A stretch of DNA of 57,410 nucleotides from Branchiostoma floridae (lineage: Eukaryota > Chordata > Leptocardii > Amphioxiformes > Branchiostomatidae), in the NCBI RefSeq assembly GCF_000003815.2, contig NC_049980.1, positions 16,507,603-16,565,012 on the forward strand, read 5' to 3'. Under the pieces are notes generated by a model. That model was not told the DNA's origin, did no database searches, and saw only the letters and a list, made by a program, of their open reading frames with translations. Both the position numbers and the translations under genes were made by a program. Below, piece by piece: positions 9,001 through 17,500 of the stretch (positions within the stretch are counted from its first letter, which is position 1; every line of letters starts with the position of its first letter).

Positions 9001-10518
9001 CAGACCATGTACATGTAACACATTTTATTGTCAAGAAAATAACACGCAAATATCGTTTTCTAAGATGTTAGATTTTTTGTTTCAGTTGTAGATTCCTGTG
9101 GAGGCAACGTTCCTGGAGAGGTTGGAGTCATTGTCTCACCTGGATATCCTGTGACATACACCGATCATCAGAAGTGCAGGCATGTATCATGACACATTGA
9201 TTGCCATTTCATTGTGCTTTTAGCAAGTATGCCATAAAAACCTGGAGTGTTATGTTCCTTTGATGGTTTTACTTATGTATATATATATATATATAGGATA
9301 TACCCAACACGGTATGAAATGAATAGTAGATTGATTTGGATTCATTTATGTCATCATACAGCTGGAACATCATGGCTCGACCAGGGAAGGTCATAACTGT
9401 GATCTTCGACGACTTCGGCCTGGAGAGTACCTTCGACACTGTGACTGTTGAAGACGCCTGCAGCGGCAAGGAGCTTGGAAAGTTCTCCGGGTCTACTCTT
9501 CCTGCAGCTGTCCCCAGCACCGACAAACAGATCAGGGTCATCTTCACTACCGACCATTCTGTCACTGAGCGTGGTTTCAAGCTTCGATACTTCGGTAAGT
9601 TGGAAGATCGTCCCCAAAAGGTTACCGACATGCATACATTTAAACTAAATTTAGCTCTTACAAGATCCTATGCTACAAGAGGAGAGGAGAGTTCTGTGGT
9701 CAGGTAGGAAATTTTCAATTTTCTGTCATTTCTGGTATGTGTGGGTTGTCCACAGCTCTGTAATTATACAACACTGAATGTCATTCCATATGTTTCTCCA
9801 ATCTTGCTTTAATCTTGAATGTGTTCACATTTGGTGCTAACACAACTTCCTCTAGTAAGTTGTTCCACTATGTAACCTTTATGTTACTGAAGAAAGGAGC
9901 TTTCATGTCACCTCTCCGGCGTTAAGACTACACGCCTGGTTTATACACTAACCAATGAATATATTCTCAACACAAATCCATTGGCATACATCTGGTCTTC
10001 ACAGCCAGTGACCCCTCCGGTAAACGAGCGATTGCGGAGCCCATGCCTGCCCAGCTGCCTGATGAGGCCCTACAGGAGCGTGACCAGGAGGAACCCGCCG
10101 ACAACACCAACGAGGGGATGCTGCTGGAGACCCTGAAGATACTGGAGGAAGACCTGCGGAATGCTGGCAACGAGCTGGAGGTACGACGTACAGATCTTCA
10201 CCAACAACCAGTGAATATATTTAGAAAACTTGATAAAAGGTTTGATTGGTAAAAGTGAAAGATTGATGTGCTACTCAAGTGAAGAACATGATATTGGAGT
10301 ATCTAACGTTTTGGGTTGTTTTTTGTTTTTGATATTGCACCTTTTTTTCCGCCCAGCAAATGTTAAAAACTTTAACAGTATTTTTTCCCCCAGAACCCTT
10401 TCTGAAAAGTTACTGAAACTACATTTCCACATTATGCTGTTTGTTTTATATGCATCCTCAATGGACAGTGTGGCCTAAGCTTATATCAATAAAAAAAAAG
10501 TTTCTTCTTTTGCAGTGA
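54..10518 (+). CDS. Gene 1: multidomain secreted lectin (F-type lectin, WSC-like x2, VWA, CTLD x3, CUB), 5' end outside window
   Basis: Coding exons assembled by hand from splice sites: 54-89, 557-583, 3270-3689, 4196-4237, 4664-4693, 4915-5202, 5370-5669, 6122-6296, 6524-6674, 6927-7161, 7390-7776, 7942-8358, 8483-8878, 9086-9179, 9362-9594, 10005-10180, and a stop at 10516-10518. Reading phase is continuous across every junction; domain exons are phase 1-1. The order is linker exons, fucolectin-type domain, linkers, two WSC-like Cys domains, VWA, three C-type lectin domains, CUB and an acidic helical tail. No start codon or signal peptide is visible, so the 5' end lies left of the window. 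By family, such proteins are secreted glycan or pattern recognition molecules; that role is inferred. The 3' block from VWA onward is duplicated in gene 2. Confidence 0.85.
411..475 (+). pseudogene. Dead copy of the first VWA exon
   Basis: About 60 nt closely match the start of the VWA exons at 6122 and 21671, with intron homology extending left to about 170 (compare 5890-6120). The match stops just after the MIDAS region. The acceptor differs (CTAAG instead of CCAG before the TTCG) and shifts the phase, the first MIDAS Asp codon reads Asn, and an in-frame stop follows. It lies in a gene 1 intron and is read as a truncated relic of module duplication. Confidence 0.75.
557..583 (+). CDS. Gene 1 linker exon (27 nt, phase 1-1)
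   Basis: A nine-codon exon between a TCTAG acceptor and a GTAAGTGG donor encodes a Pro/Gly/Ser linker ending in Gln-Cys. Its position and flanking introns match the 4196-4237 linker exon, so the two belong to repeated modules. Confidence 0.55.
760..2965. repeat. 43-bp minisatellite array (about 50 units)
   Basis: Tandem 43-bp units fill most of the intron between the linker exon at 557-583 and the lectin exon at 3270, interrupted by a 100-N gap (887-986), so the true length is unknown. Two main variants differ where the unit reads GATGTGCATG or GGTGAGCATG. A third, longer variant with a T-run (starting near 1346, 1480, 1614, 2006 and 2355) creates a local 134-bp higher-order period. Every unit carries the E-box CATGTG or its CGTGTG variant. 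A single diverged unit lies in the homologous intron at about 4406-4453. Confidence 0.97.
887..986. other. Assembly gap (100 N) inside the minisatellite
   Basis: A run of exactly 100 N, probably a placeholder of unknown size, inside the tandem array. Array length and unit count are therefore minimum estimates. Confidence 0.95.
3270..3689 (+). CDS. Gene 1 F-type (fucolectin/tachylectin-4) lectin domain exon
   Basis: A single 420-nt phase 1-1 exon encodes a complete domain of about 140 residues. It starts with the family-typical Asn-Ile-Ala-Leu-Gly-Arg-Pro stretch, then an HT...PWWRVDL segment and NRQDCCSER. Thus the F-lectin fucose-binding pattern H-X26-R-X-D-X4-R is intact, with the His, both Arg residues and the adjacent Cys-Cys pair. 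Known members (eel fucolectin, tachylectin-4) bind L-fucose and are often immune lectins. Ligand binding here is inferred. The upstream ATG at 3230 is intronic and not the start. Confidence 0.9.
3690..4195 (+). other. Gene 1 intron, no further feature
   Basis: AT-rich intronic sequence with a GTATGT donor and a TGTAG acceptor. I see no open exon, RNA gene or clear mobile element in it. Confidence 0.6.
4196..4237 (+). CDS. Gene 1 linker exon (42 nt, phase 1-1)
   Basis: Fourteen codons rich in Pro, ending Gln-Cys-Gly, between TGTAG and GTATGT. It is the paralogue of exon 557-583: both flanking introns align, and the following intron has a single copy of the unit that is amplified in the 760-2965 array. 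Confidence 0.6.
4664..4693 (+). CDS. Gene 1 linker exon (30 nt, phase 1-1)
   Basis: A ten-codon exon between CTTCCAG and GTAAGA encodes a Gly-Pro-Gly-Gln-Asp-Cys-Glu linker. It matches the exon at 54-89 in sequence and flank. Such one-Cys exons may provide inter-chain disulfides; that is inference. Confidence 0.65.
4915..5202 (+). CDS. Gene 1 WSC-like Cys domain, copy A
   Basis: A 288-nt phase 1-1 exon encodes about 95 residues with the pattern GCWRDT, AIPTLEG, a central run ending FAVQNGGWCASS, and a C-terminal DGEGGPWGN followed by VYKI. Four Cys are visible. This GCW...LEG...NGGWC type recurs in invertebrate lectin-like proteins and resembles WSC/carbohydrate-binding Cys domains, but I cannot assign a firm family name. 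The acceptor was set at 4914 because only it restores the phase 1 shared by its neighbours. Confidence 0.75.
5370..5669 (+). CDS. Gene 1 WSC-like Cys domain, copy B
   Basis: A 300-nt phase 1-1 exon, clearly a tandem duplicate of exon 4915-5202, with the same GCWRDT, AIPTMEG, FAVQNGGWCASS and DGEGGPWGN landmarks. Cys positions are conserved and most differences are conservative. It directly precedes the VWA exons. Confidence 0.8.
6122..7161 (+). CDS. Gene 1 VWA domain (three exons)
   Basis: Exons 6122-6296, 6524-6674 and 6927-7161 (phases 1-2, 2-0, 0-1) encode a full von Willebrand factor A domain. The metal-ion-dependent adhesion site is complete: DGSGS after a hydrophobic LDLFLLL strand, the Thr in GTKTGAAL, and the Asp in VLTDGKSGD. 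Known VWA domains of this type bind protein ligands through Mg or Mn, so this is probably an adhesive or complex-forming module. Compared with gene 2, it has Asn-Gly instead of Asp-Gly and Gly instead of Asn in exon two, and Lys-Val instead of Asn-Ala near the end of exon three. Confidence 0.92.
7390..7776 (+). CDS. Gene 1 C-type lectin domain 1, lacking the inner disulfide
   Basis: A 387-nt phase 1-1 exon encodes a long-form CTLD starting CPSGY and ending FICQV. The calcium/sugar ligands remain: EPN after KPG, then DED, then WND. The EPN motif is classically linked to mannose-type binding. Both Cys of the inner disulfide are missing: the usual EDC reads EDF, and the Cys after WND is replaced within DVGGNA. 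Loss of both partners avoids a free thiol. The same state is seen in gene 2. Confidence 0.92.
7942..8358 (+). CDS. Gene 1 C-type lectin domain 2
   Basis: A 417-nt phase 1-1 exon encodes a canonical long-form CTLD: CPEGY, MCYKAF, EPN, NEDCAEYF, KWNDGPC and FICQV. All six Cys and the EPN plus WND calcium-site residues are present, suggesting calcium-dependent binding of mannose-type sugars (inferred from the motif). It differs from gene 2 at two charged or hydrophobic positions, Leu/Arg after the EPN-N and Lys/Met before WND. Confidence 0.93.
8483..8878 (+). CDS. Gene 1 C-type lectin domain 3
   Basis: A 396-nt phase 1-1 exon encodes a complete CTLD: CPKGY, SCYKAF, WFWLG, EPN, GNEDCLMMF, MWNDQGC and FICQI. 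All disulfide Cys and calcium ligands are intact. Against gene 2 it has Arg for Lys, Gln for Arg, Lys for Glu and Lys for Gln, a net charge difference on the domain surface. Confidence 0.93.
9086..9594 (+). CDS. Gene 1 CUB domain (two exons, GC-AG intron)
   Basis: Exons 9086-9179 and 9362-9594 encode a CUB domain: SCGG, SPGYPVTYTDHQKC, then SWNI, VIFDDFGLES, VTVEDACSGKELG, and a C-terminal RGFKLRYF strand. Joining the Cys codon to the Ser-Trp codon requires phase 2, so the intron starts with GC (CAG|GCATGT), a rare non-canonical donor; the nearest GT downstream would break the frame. CUB domains mediate protein or carbohydrate contacts in complement proteases and similar secreted proteins. 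The intron contains a TA microsatellite. Confidence 0.88.
9765..9905 (-). mobile_element. LINE ORF2 C-terminal relic in gene 1 intron
   Basis: Read on the minus strand, this intronic stretch encodes a degenerate Trp-Asn-Asn-Leu...Val-Val-Ala...Asn-Thr-Phe-Lys...Arg-Leu pattern, typical of the extreme C-terminus of non-LTR retrotransposon polyproteins. It has stops and frame breaks. An orthologous relic is at 26230-26400 in gene 2, so it predates the duplication. Confidence 0.6.
10005..10518 (+). CDS. Gene 1 acidic C-terminal tail and split stop exon
   Basis: Exon 10005-10180 encodes a Pro/Glu-rich segment followed by a Leu/Glu amphipathic helix (LLETLKILEEDL...), possibly a short coiled coil for oligomerisation (inferred). 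It ends in phase 0 at a GTACGA donor. The next exon begins at 10516 directly with TGA, so the stop is the first codon of the last exon. If the intron were retained, the frame would run on for 23 more codons and stop at about 10252. Confidence 0.8.
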
Positions 10519-12035
10519 AACCATGAAGAGTGACATCAAGTGATGACAAATGAATCACCAAAGGCAAGACCAATCATCAGAGTACAGAGACATGATAACT
10601 GCTTAGCAGGATGCATCAGTAGGGCAAATGATTAGCATAAGAAATGATAAAGAATAGTAACCAAGGAAATCAAGTGTTCATCTCGCCTTTTCTTGTTACC
10701 ATAGCTTAAGACATTACTGAAATACAAATAGCAATCATCTTTTTCTTTTTAAAAGCAGTACAATTTCTTTTTACTTTTGACTGTTTCCGGGTGTCTGTGC
10801 AATGAAAATAGTTTTTGTAGGACTGCTTGTAGGACGTTTAGTTCTGTTACTTCTAATTCGACTTCACTCAGCACGTCATTTATCTATATTATACAGTGTG
10901 AAAAAATGCATTCTTCTTTCAACTTTATAGCAACAGTTAAAAAACTTTGCCAAAGAGTACATCTTGTATGTATTAACTGGACCATTTGATCAGCTGTTAC
11001 AGGAAATGTTTAACCCAGCAAATCCTAAACGTATATGGGGATATGAGAGGTCCTACATGTAATTCTAAAACCAACATCAGTATTGCTTCCTTGAAAAATA
11101 TCAACATTGGTAAACTGAGACTGTTAGCAACTTTCTTTTCTAAAGTGTAAATTTCAGCTTGAGAAGTTTTAATGACTGTATACGTAATGTTTTCAAACAG
11201 GTCTTCACTCACAAATAATAAACACGGTTTGTATTCAAATTCTGTTATATGAAGCTAGAAGTTTAATGAAAAGAATGGAAATCATTGTCACATATCCAAG
11301 AATACTATTAAAGCTTGTAGAAACGGAGCACTTGTCCTGTCCTAGTACTTGGGCCTTTGCTGCCTTGCTGTATGTTCTGGTACGCTTGCTGAATAACTTG
11401 AGACAGTTACTGAAATTTTTCATTCCATGAGGTAAATGTTTCTGAATAGTGTATGACACATAATATCAGAATGGATATCAAGAATCCACTTTGTGTTGCA
11501 GTGGAAAAACACCTTTATACACAAATGTAAGATACACAGAGGTCCTCTTACTGAACTGTTTGCTCACCCAAGGACCTTAGGCTGAATATACTGCATATAA
11601 AATATACAAAATGATACACCTTTAACATTTTGCCACAACTATTTAATCCCATCTTTCTTAGGCAACTTGTCACAATTAGATTACCATGATGCTGGCGCAG
11701 TTACAATCTTGCAGTCAAATTTGAAGTGTGTATTATAAAAACCAACAGACAAAAGACATTGTTCAGAACAATAACTTGCATTTACTAGCTTTTCCATATG
11801 TCGTCCAGTTTCTTTTCAACCATCCATCATTATGTCTTTTCCTTCAGACATCTGCATGTAGAGCAGCTAACAAAATTCCTCGTTCTTCTCTAAGTGGGTA
11901 CCAAACTGATATATAGCAACTGTTTATATGGTCTAGTGTGACTGATATCTTCCTTAACATTTTCCATAATCTCATACAAGACATCCCAAAATGCAACTGC
12001 ACAGAACATGAAGAAAAAATATCTTCTCTTGCCAC
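10519..12035 (+). other. Gene 1 3' UTR / downstream flank, shared with gene 2
   Basis: Non-coding, AT-rich sequence that aligns over its whole length with 27015-28505 behind gene 2, with small indels. No poly(A) site could be fixed with confidence. It marks the right part of the segmental duplication. Open frames in it are short and not conserved between the copies. Confidence 0.75.
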
Positions 12036-12697
12036 GCGTCAGAACCTATAGGCTAATCAGGCTGAATATAGCTTGTCACTACATCTCAAAATGAGAACAT
12101 CCTAAACTTTCTTCTTTCATACAGGTTTCTACACGGTTCCCCTCACGCGCCCGTTCTCATTGCAATTCCACAGTGTATTATGATAGCGATATTACGATTT
12201 AGCAGGACAAGATAGACAAAAAAAGATGCACAGAAGAAGTAGCAAAGGTAAGCTGTGACAGCAACATGTAACTGTGGAAAATGATGTGTTGATCATCTGT
12301 CAAATTAGTATCGCTTGAGAAATCGCAGTAAACGTGGCGGTATTATGGAAATGGGTGTTATGTGTCTCCTACTGTATTACATTACGAAGATCTTGCCGGG
12401 TACATACGGGGTTGTTCAAGAAAGAAAAACATCCCGTGTTCTTGTCCTTTTATTCATACATTCCAGATCTGCAATGATGTACTAAACTTAGGTACAGATG
12501 ACGCTCTTGGACTTCTTGACCAGACAGTCGTCAATGCTAGCGGACGACTAGCCAGAAGGCAAATGATTAAGGCGACAGTAGAGAACGGACTTTTTTTTTT
12601 TACTGAAAGTGGCTTTCCATCTCTGGTGTTACTGCAATATTGTCTCTCGGATTAGAGGCGCATCCATTACCAAGAAGTCGTTAGCAGTCTTCCTCCC
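12036..12697. other. Intergenic DNA, partly similar to 13320-13860
   Basis: No gene is seen. The part around 12405-12560 is weakly but recognisably similar to 13555-13710 (shared ATCCCG..., CTTTTTATTC, TACATTC runs), suggesting an old local duplication on both sides of the mariner element. Confidence 0.5.
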
Positions 12698-12699
12698 TA

Positions 12700-13251
12700 C
12701 GAGGGGCGGTCAATAAGTAATGCCCCTGACCCACGTCGTCTGATCTAAATGAAATTTTGTATGTGTAATGATTCATATCTTTATAGGTAATGTTGCAAAA
12801 ACAGCTCTGAACTAATTGTGGTTTCTGATTTACTGGTGTTTGAACTGAGTCAGGTGCGAAATGGACCAGGTGTGAAATGGAACCAGTTGAGTGTCGCGCA
12901 GTGATCCGGTTTTTGTATTTGAAAGAACGCACACCAAAGAAGACTTTTGATGAAATGAAAGAAACTTATGGTGATGATGCCCCATCATATGACCTTGCAA
13001 AACGCTGGCATCCTGAATTCAAACATGGCCGGAAGTCTGTGGAAACAGCTCCCAGACCTGGTCGTCCCTCTTCTGCCATTGATGAGGCATCTGTTGGAGG
13101 ACCAACCTGGGGTGTCCTACAAAAACGGTGTCCAGAGCTGCATCAAACGATGGGAGAAATGCATAACTCTGGGTGGTTCCTATGAAGAAAAAAACATTAA
13201 TCTCCTGCTATGGAAAATGGGTCAGGGGCATTACTTATTGACCGCCCCTCG
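12700..13251 (+). mobile_element. Internally deleted mariner-type DNA transposon (552 bp)
   Basis: Perfect 34-bp terminal inverted repeats (12700-12733 and 13218-13251) start CGAGGGGCGGTC and are flanked by TA on both sides (12698-12699, 13252-13253), the Tc1/mariner target duplication. Inside, an ATG at 12877 opens a helix-turn-helix N-terminus typical of mariner transposase (about 75 residues, ending PGRPSS). This then runs abruptly, in another frame, into the C-terminal KRWEKCI...GG...Y segment. The DDD catalytic core is missing. It is a non-autonomous derivative. Confidence 0.93.
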
Positions 13252-13866
13252 TATGTCAATAAACAAGACTGCAGATAAAAGTAGAAAGGACAAAGAGTTA
13301 TTTGACATTCCACCTTAGGTTTGGCAGCAGTCGTTTTTCACGGATTAGTGCACTGCATGCTCAGGATGCCAGGTGTGTAGCTTCTCTTGTCAATTGCGCA
13401 TTTCACTTTCATTGTATCGTTTAGGAAACGCGTAGGTTGAAGTTGATTTTGGGTTCTCGTTACAGCTTTGAAAAGTGGCCGACCCTCATAATCAGGCACG
13501 CATTTTGGCACACCGTGTACTTGTTTGTTTGATTTACATAAGTCTTTCACTGATGATTTGCAAAAGCGTCAAGTTCTTCAGACACGAAACAAAGATATCC
13601 CGAATACTTGCCTTTTTATTCGTACATTCTTGACACGCAATGGTGCATAGACGTTGACAGGTGCGGAAGATGCTGTTTAACTTACCAACCAGGCAGTAGA
13701 TGATTCACTACCTAATTATAAGACGGTAGACGTTTTTTTGGTACGGAAATGTATTCAAGGAAGACAGGTAGTGAATGCAAAATTGTATAGCTTCTTTTTC
13801 TTAACATGTTCATTGTGCCATTTAGACAGGTGGGCGGTTGGAGTTGACTTGGTTGAAAGTCACTGA

Positions 13867-13942
13867 TCTATAGAACAGTCACGCCTCGCGCACGCACGTT
13901 GGTCTATAAAACAGTCACGCCTCGCGTACGCACGTTGGTCTA
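13867..13942. repeat. Two 36-bp CpG-rich direct repeats upstream of gene 2
   Basis: Units 13867-13902 and 13903-13938 are nearly identical, with the start of a third. Each holds several CACGC/GCACG cores. They lie 75-150 bp upstream of the TATA box of gene 2, so a cis-regulatory role is possible but not shown. Confidence 0.8.
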
Positions 13943-14012
13943 CTTGTCTAGATGACTGAAATTGTTCACAGAAGATTAAAGAAAGTGTTATGTTACCGCC
14001 CCCTTCTGAAGG

Positions 14013-14022
14013 ATATATAAAT
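14013..14022 (+). promoter_or_regulatory. TATA box of gene 2
   Basis: ATATATAAAT in an otherwise GC-richer stretch. The following ~80 bases to the donor at 14126 contain no ATG and fit a non-coding first exon whose start would be around 14043-14050. The match to consensus and spacing are good; the start site itself is inferred. Confidence 0.7.
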
Positions 14023-14045
14023 GGGGTGGTGTGGAGCTTTGTCAA

Positions 14046-14125
14046 CTTCCAAAGACGGGACAAGTTCAAGAAGCCTGAAAAATCGAAGCTCCCCTTGAGG
14101 TCCCAGCTTGGCGTTGACCTAACAG
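14046..14125 (+). other. Gene 2 non-coding first exon (5' UTR)
   Basis: The stretch between the predicted start site and the donor AACAG|GTAGGG has no ATG. After splicing to the acceptor at 14422, the first ATG encountered is the signal-peptide ATG at 14444. The left end is inferred from the TATA box. Confidence 0.55.
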
Positions 14126-14443
14126 GTAGGGACCCTGCGTCTCCTTCGAAAATGTAACTGTGTTTTACTTGAAGTCCTATTTTGTGCATTTTTCTTAGCC
14201 GCAGCACGCTTACATTTCTGAACGCTCTACCACAGCAGAGAGCTGGTGCCCAGCACACCAACAGGAACACTTAGTCTTTGTGTCTTCATAGAAAGGGCAA
14301 AAAGCTAAAATGAGTAGCACGAGCATAGATTATCATTTCAAACTTTCTTCACAACTCTTACTTGTCATTAAAGGGCTCCATTCGTCATCAATTCGTAATT
14401 CTGATTTGTGTTTGGTTATTAGGAAAACTAGAAGCTGACGAAG

Positions 14444-14504
14444 ATGAAGCTGTGTCCGTCTCTTCTGGTGGCTCTGCTTCTACTCGTCGTTGGAGGAAGT
14501 TCAA
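14444..14504 (+). CDS. Gene 2 signal peptide exon
   Basis: The ATG at 14444 is followed by Lys, a Cys, and a run of Leu/Val/Ala (LLVALLLLVV), then Gly-Gly-Ser-Ser: a textbook secretory signal peptide of about 20 residues. It ends in phase 1 at TCAA|GTAAGC, matching the next exon. Confidence 0.88.
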
Positions 14505-17500
14505 GTAAGCAAAGGCACATGCACATGCACAAACACACACGTAGAAATGACAGTACAAGTAGAGAGATTTGTCATTTTGGCCGTTTCGTAGTTTTCGTGT
14601 TGTAACTACGTCTTCATTTAGATACAAACAAACAAATATAAAAACTGATAGCCCAGTATTGTTCCAGGGTGGTCACACAGGTGGAAAACGTTTGACACCA
14701 AGGAATCCTAATTCAGTCGGATGTGACTAAGAAAGCGGTGGCACTTGGAGGGAAGTACAAACTGTGCCAGGAGGTTGAGGAGAAATCTATAACTGATAAA
14801 ATGAATTGACACGGCTTACATGTGGTTGAACTGTACAGTTTGCACCGACATTTTCGCAATCCATGTGAAGGAGCTCTATAGCTATATGGTTTCTACTTTT
14901 ATAGAGACTGGGATCTGTACATGTAGACCATAGCAACCCTCGTACAGACTTGTCACCCATACGGCACCCAAAAATTCTCCTTTTCTCACATGTTTAACAG
15001 AGTCGGCTGCTGCCCCCGACAAGCGGGATTTGTCAACCAACTTTCTGATAGAACGCCTGGAAGGTAAGGATGTTTCATGTCCTTTGTTGTAAACTTATCT
15101 TTCAGTACTTGCAGCAGTCTTACACTGCAAAGTCATCATGGTACATTATAGCTTCTAACCCTGGGTTAGGGCACCAGAAGACTAGGGCGTAGAACCAGGT
15201 ATACTTTTGACTAGGCTTGTACTCGCAAATACACACATTCCTGTCAGAAATGCTATTATTCAACATAGTGCTTAATGCTAGAAAGTGACTGTCGTGTGGC
15301 CAGACTTAAAAGTATTTTTGTGGACTTGATTAAAATTTTTTCATTAAATCGCCCCACCAGAGTTCCTGCGGGAGGAGGCTGCCGACAATGGAGACAATGC
15401 CGCCGCGTCTGTGGAAGAGGTAATGCACATTCCTCTCCATACAATGTAAAATATAAATTTATGTATTATTGTTTAGACATTTTAGAAAACCAAAATCTTT
15501 CGTTAGTTAGATTTCCCTTGCCTTGGTACGTCGTTTGCACTTCCCCAGCACAGCTAGGGAGGTAGAAAGCGCATGGAGACCATTTATCATCTTCGCCAAT
15601 AAGGATATACAGTCATGTATTATGATATTACTGGTGTCGTCTGTCTGCCTGTGCGTGTGCCTGCGTGTTGCCAGCATAACTCGAGAAGCTGTGAATGAAG
15701 CCTTTTGATATTTGGTAGGTAGGTAGGGGTCGGAAAAACAAATCTCAAGTTTAATAATTTGCCTCCTGTCAGCTTTCTATGGTAATGCAGCGGAACTTTA
15801 GGTTTCGATATCTTTTATAATTCAAATATCCGCTTGTTCAACTCTTTGTCATTGACTGAATGACTGACTGACTCACTATCCAGTTCAGCGTCCACTGTTC
15901 ACCGTTTTACGAGGGTTGGATGTTGCGGAATGTCGTTTAGGTCTAATTGCCAATCTCCAGCTGCCTCTTTCAAGGGGGTTACCTTTTTGCAGGTTCAGTT
16001 TGCAAATATCTTCCTTGACATAGTCTACCCGCTCTTCTTGGGGCGACCACGGAGGTTCTGGCCGTTCATTTATCTGTTCACAATCTTTTACTCTAATGAC
16101 GTCATCTGTGAAGTGCTTTTGTCGATATTTTAATACAGACTTGTAGCTAGATCAATAAAAGCGAGGACCGTCCTGTTCATTTATTGAAGAAAATCTTATT
16201 GCACTTTTGAATGGCGAAAGGGGGTAGCTGAAACGTCTTGATCACTATCTACTTGTACGTGTTCACATGTTTAGTGGAATCCCATCCCTTTCGTAATTCC
16301 TGTGGACCAATTAGGTACTCACTTTTACCGGCCAAACCACCTTTCTAGAGTTTGCACCTGTGTGTAAACAGTTATGGCTGAGATGTGACAGACACTACGT
16401 GTTGACAGACAGGTCTAAGCGTAGTTTGACAGGTTGGGTGACATGGAATATGCCATGACACAGCTGAACGTACAGTCGGTCGCCCATACAAATACTAGTA
16501 TAGTAACCTATACCGGGTATTCAGAGTAAGGCCCCGTCACATAGCTCGAACTTTTTGCGCGACGGGGTTTTCATGCGCAGTAATAGTCGTACGTCTTGCG
16601 TTGGGAAGAACTATAATGCCGTAAACACAAATGTCGTAGGACATCGATCAATGGGGTAAAAAGTAGGTAAGATTAGATATTGGGAAACCGCTTATGACGA
16701 CAAAAAGAGCGGAAATGGATTTTAAACATTTTCCCCATATAGCAGGATTCGCTACTTCTTTCTACCGGTGGCGTGAAATATTCATAAATTTTGACCATGT
16801 TGCGATGCACGGTTCAGTTTTCCCTGGTATTGCCGATGTTGATAAAAAGTGAAACCATCAGAACACAGTAGCAATCAGAGAACAGCGCACCCGTTCAATC
16901 TGCTTTAAAGACTAGGTTTTCTACGTATACGCGGCAGATTCGGTTGCACGGAGTTCCCCGGCCCCCAATCATGGAAGTAGTTGTAGTTACCTTTGCCAGA
17001 ATGGCTAAGCTAAGGTTTTATTTTCGGTCCGGTTGTGTGTTTTCCCCCTGTTTGTGAACAGCATAGCTCGAGAAGACTGCGACGGATGCAGCTGATATTT
17101 GGTGGGTGGGTAGGGGTCTGGAGAACGAAGGGGGTTTTCGATAATGGGCCCCCTAGCGGCTTGCTAAGGTACTGCAGCGGAACCTCCATGCTTGATATCT
17201 CGCGTTCTGGACATGCTGCGGTCATGATTTTTGAGCGGTAGGGAGCCCTTAAAGCAGAGAGTGATTGCTGCGAGTTTGGACCCCCTAGCGGCTTTCTTGG
17301 TAGTGTGCAGGCGCCGGTTTACTTGCAAACTTTTGTCCGTGTACAGCATAACTCGAGAAGACTTCGACGGATGCTGATGATATTTGGTGGGTGGGTAGGG
17401 GTCTGGAAAACGAAGGGGGAGTTCGATAATGGGCCCCCTAACGGCTTGCTAAGGTACTGCAGCGGAACCTCCATGTTTGATATCTCGCGTTCTGGACACG

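Noticed and set aside
12681-12932. Minus-strand frame over the mariner left end
   Set aside because: Lies across the terminal repeat and antisense to the transposase start; no similarity to a protein family seen.
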